DNA from: Desulfarculales bacterium UBA696
GTDB lineage: Bacteria; Desulfobacterota; Syntrophobacteria; Syntrophobacterales; Syntrophobacteraceae
Reading direction: 5' to 3'
DNA length: 32,138 bases
Assembly: GCA_002298995.1 (NCBI GenBank)
Contig: DBMO01000004.1
Location: 1 to 32,138, forward strand
Shown here: positions 32,067-32,138 of the stretch, in pieces
Layout: each line of letters begins with the position of its first letter
Numbering within the stretch: position 1 is the stretch's first letter
Notes under the pieces: model-generated
What the model was told of the DNA's origin: nothing
The model's database searches: none
Seen by the model: only the letters and a program-made list of their open reading frames with translations
Position numbers and translations under genes: made by a program

Positions 32067-32138
32067 ACGTAGGGTGGGCACGGTTTTATCGTGCCCACCG
32101 ATTGCCGCGGCGGGCACGATAAAGGGGCTGTTGCTCAA
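32067..32138. repeat. Palindromic repeat subtype C followed by a MITE left terminus
   Basis: TTTATCGTGCCCACCG (32085-32100) and CGGCGGGCACGATAAA (32108-32123) form a stem like that at 29556-29594. It abuts GGGGCTGTTGCTCAA (32124-32138), which matches the left terminus of the MITE-like family. The window ends inside the element. Confidence 0.65.

Overview
The window looks like a chromosomal stretch of a moderately GC-rich Gram-negative anaerobe or microaerobe, most likely from the former Deltaproteobacteria (Thermodesulfobacteriota, Syntrophobacter/Desulfomonile-like). The grounds are the hisS-aspS pair, a probable Re-type citrate synthase, a BMP-type ABC transporter, ThyX, a phasin-like protein and many small palindromic repeats between genes. 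This placement is inference; no marker gene here settles it. I see no rRNA, tRNA, prophage, CRISPR array or complete insertion sequence.

Layout. 1-4.4 kb: an alpha/beta hydrolase, a possible gene remnant, a 46-residue Cys-rich zinc-finger-like protein, a MaeB-type malic enzyme and a short phasin-like protein. 4.4-8.6 kb: malate synthase, isocitrate lyase and a MaoC/PhaJ-like hydratase, all on the + strand. 8.6-9.8 kb: a gene graveyard and repeat nest. It holds a small membrane-protein gene interrupted by a 164-bp MITE-like element with a target-site duplication, a nested palindrome and the remains of a CoA-transferase gene. 9.8-12.4 kb: an NhaD-like ion transporter, a zinc-ribbon protein and an unrecognised 242-residue protein, closed by a strong terminator. 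12.4-15.3 kb: Fe/Mn superoxide dismutase and a 589-residue NYN-domain protein on the - strand, with cutA divergent. 15.4-22.6 kb: a - strand operon hisS-aspS-(Re-citrate synthase with a C-terminal Cache-like domain)-rlpA-hisD. 22.9-30.7 kb: a BMP-family ABC transporter (binding protein, ATPase, two permeases) whose second permease is separated from the rest by a secreted amidohydrolase and a DUF4258/YgiT toxin-antitoxin pair. 31.0-32.0 kb: thyX.

How the genes fit together. Citrate synthase, isocitrate lyase, malate synthase and malic enzyme make a coherent acetyl-CoA/C4 metabolism set: glyoxylate bypass, then malate to pyruvate. The PhaJ-like hydratase and the phasin-like protein hint at polyhydroxyalkanoate turnover. 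The transporter genes with an exported amidohydrolase suggest processing plus uptake of a small amide or nucleoside-like compound; the substrate cannot be read from sequence.

The most notable non-coding feature is a family of short elements with terminal inverted repeats close to GGGGCTGTTGCCCAAAT, carrying different palindromes inside. One copy (8832-8995) sits in a coding sequence. Removing it together with one copy of the ATATGA duplication restores a clean 56-residue reading frame, which is direct evidence that these elements move.
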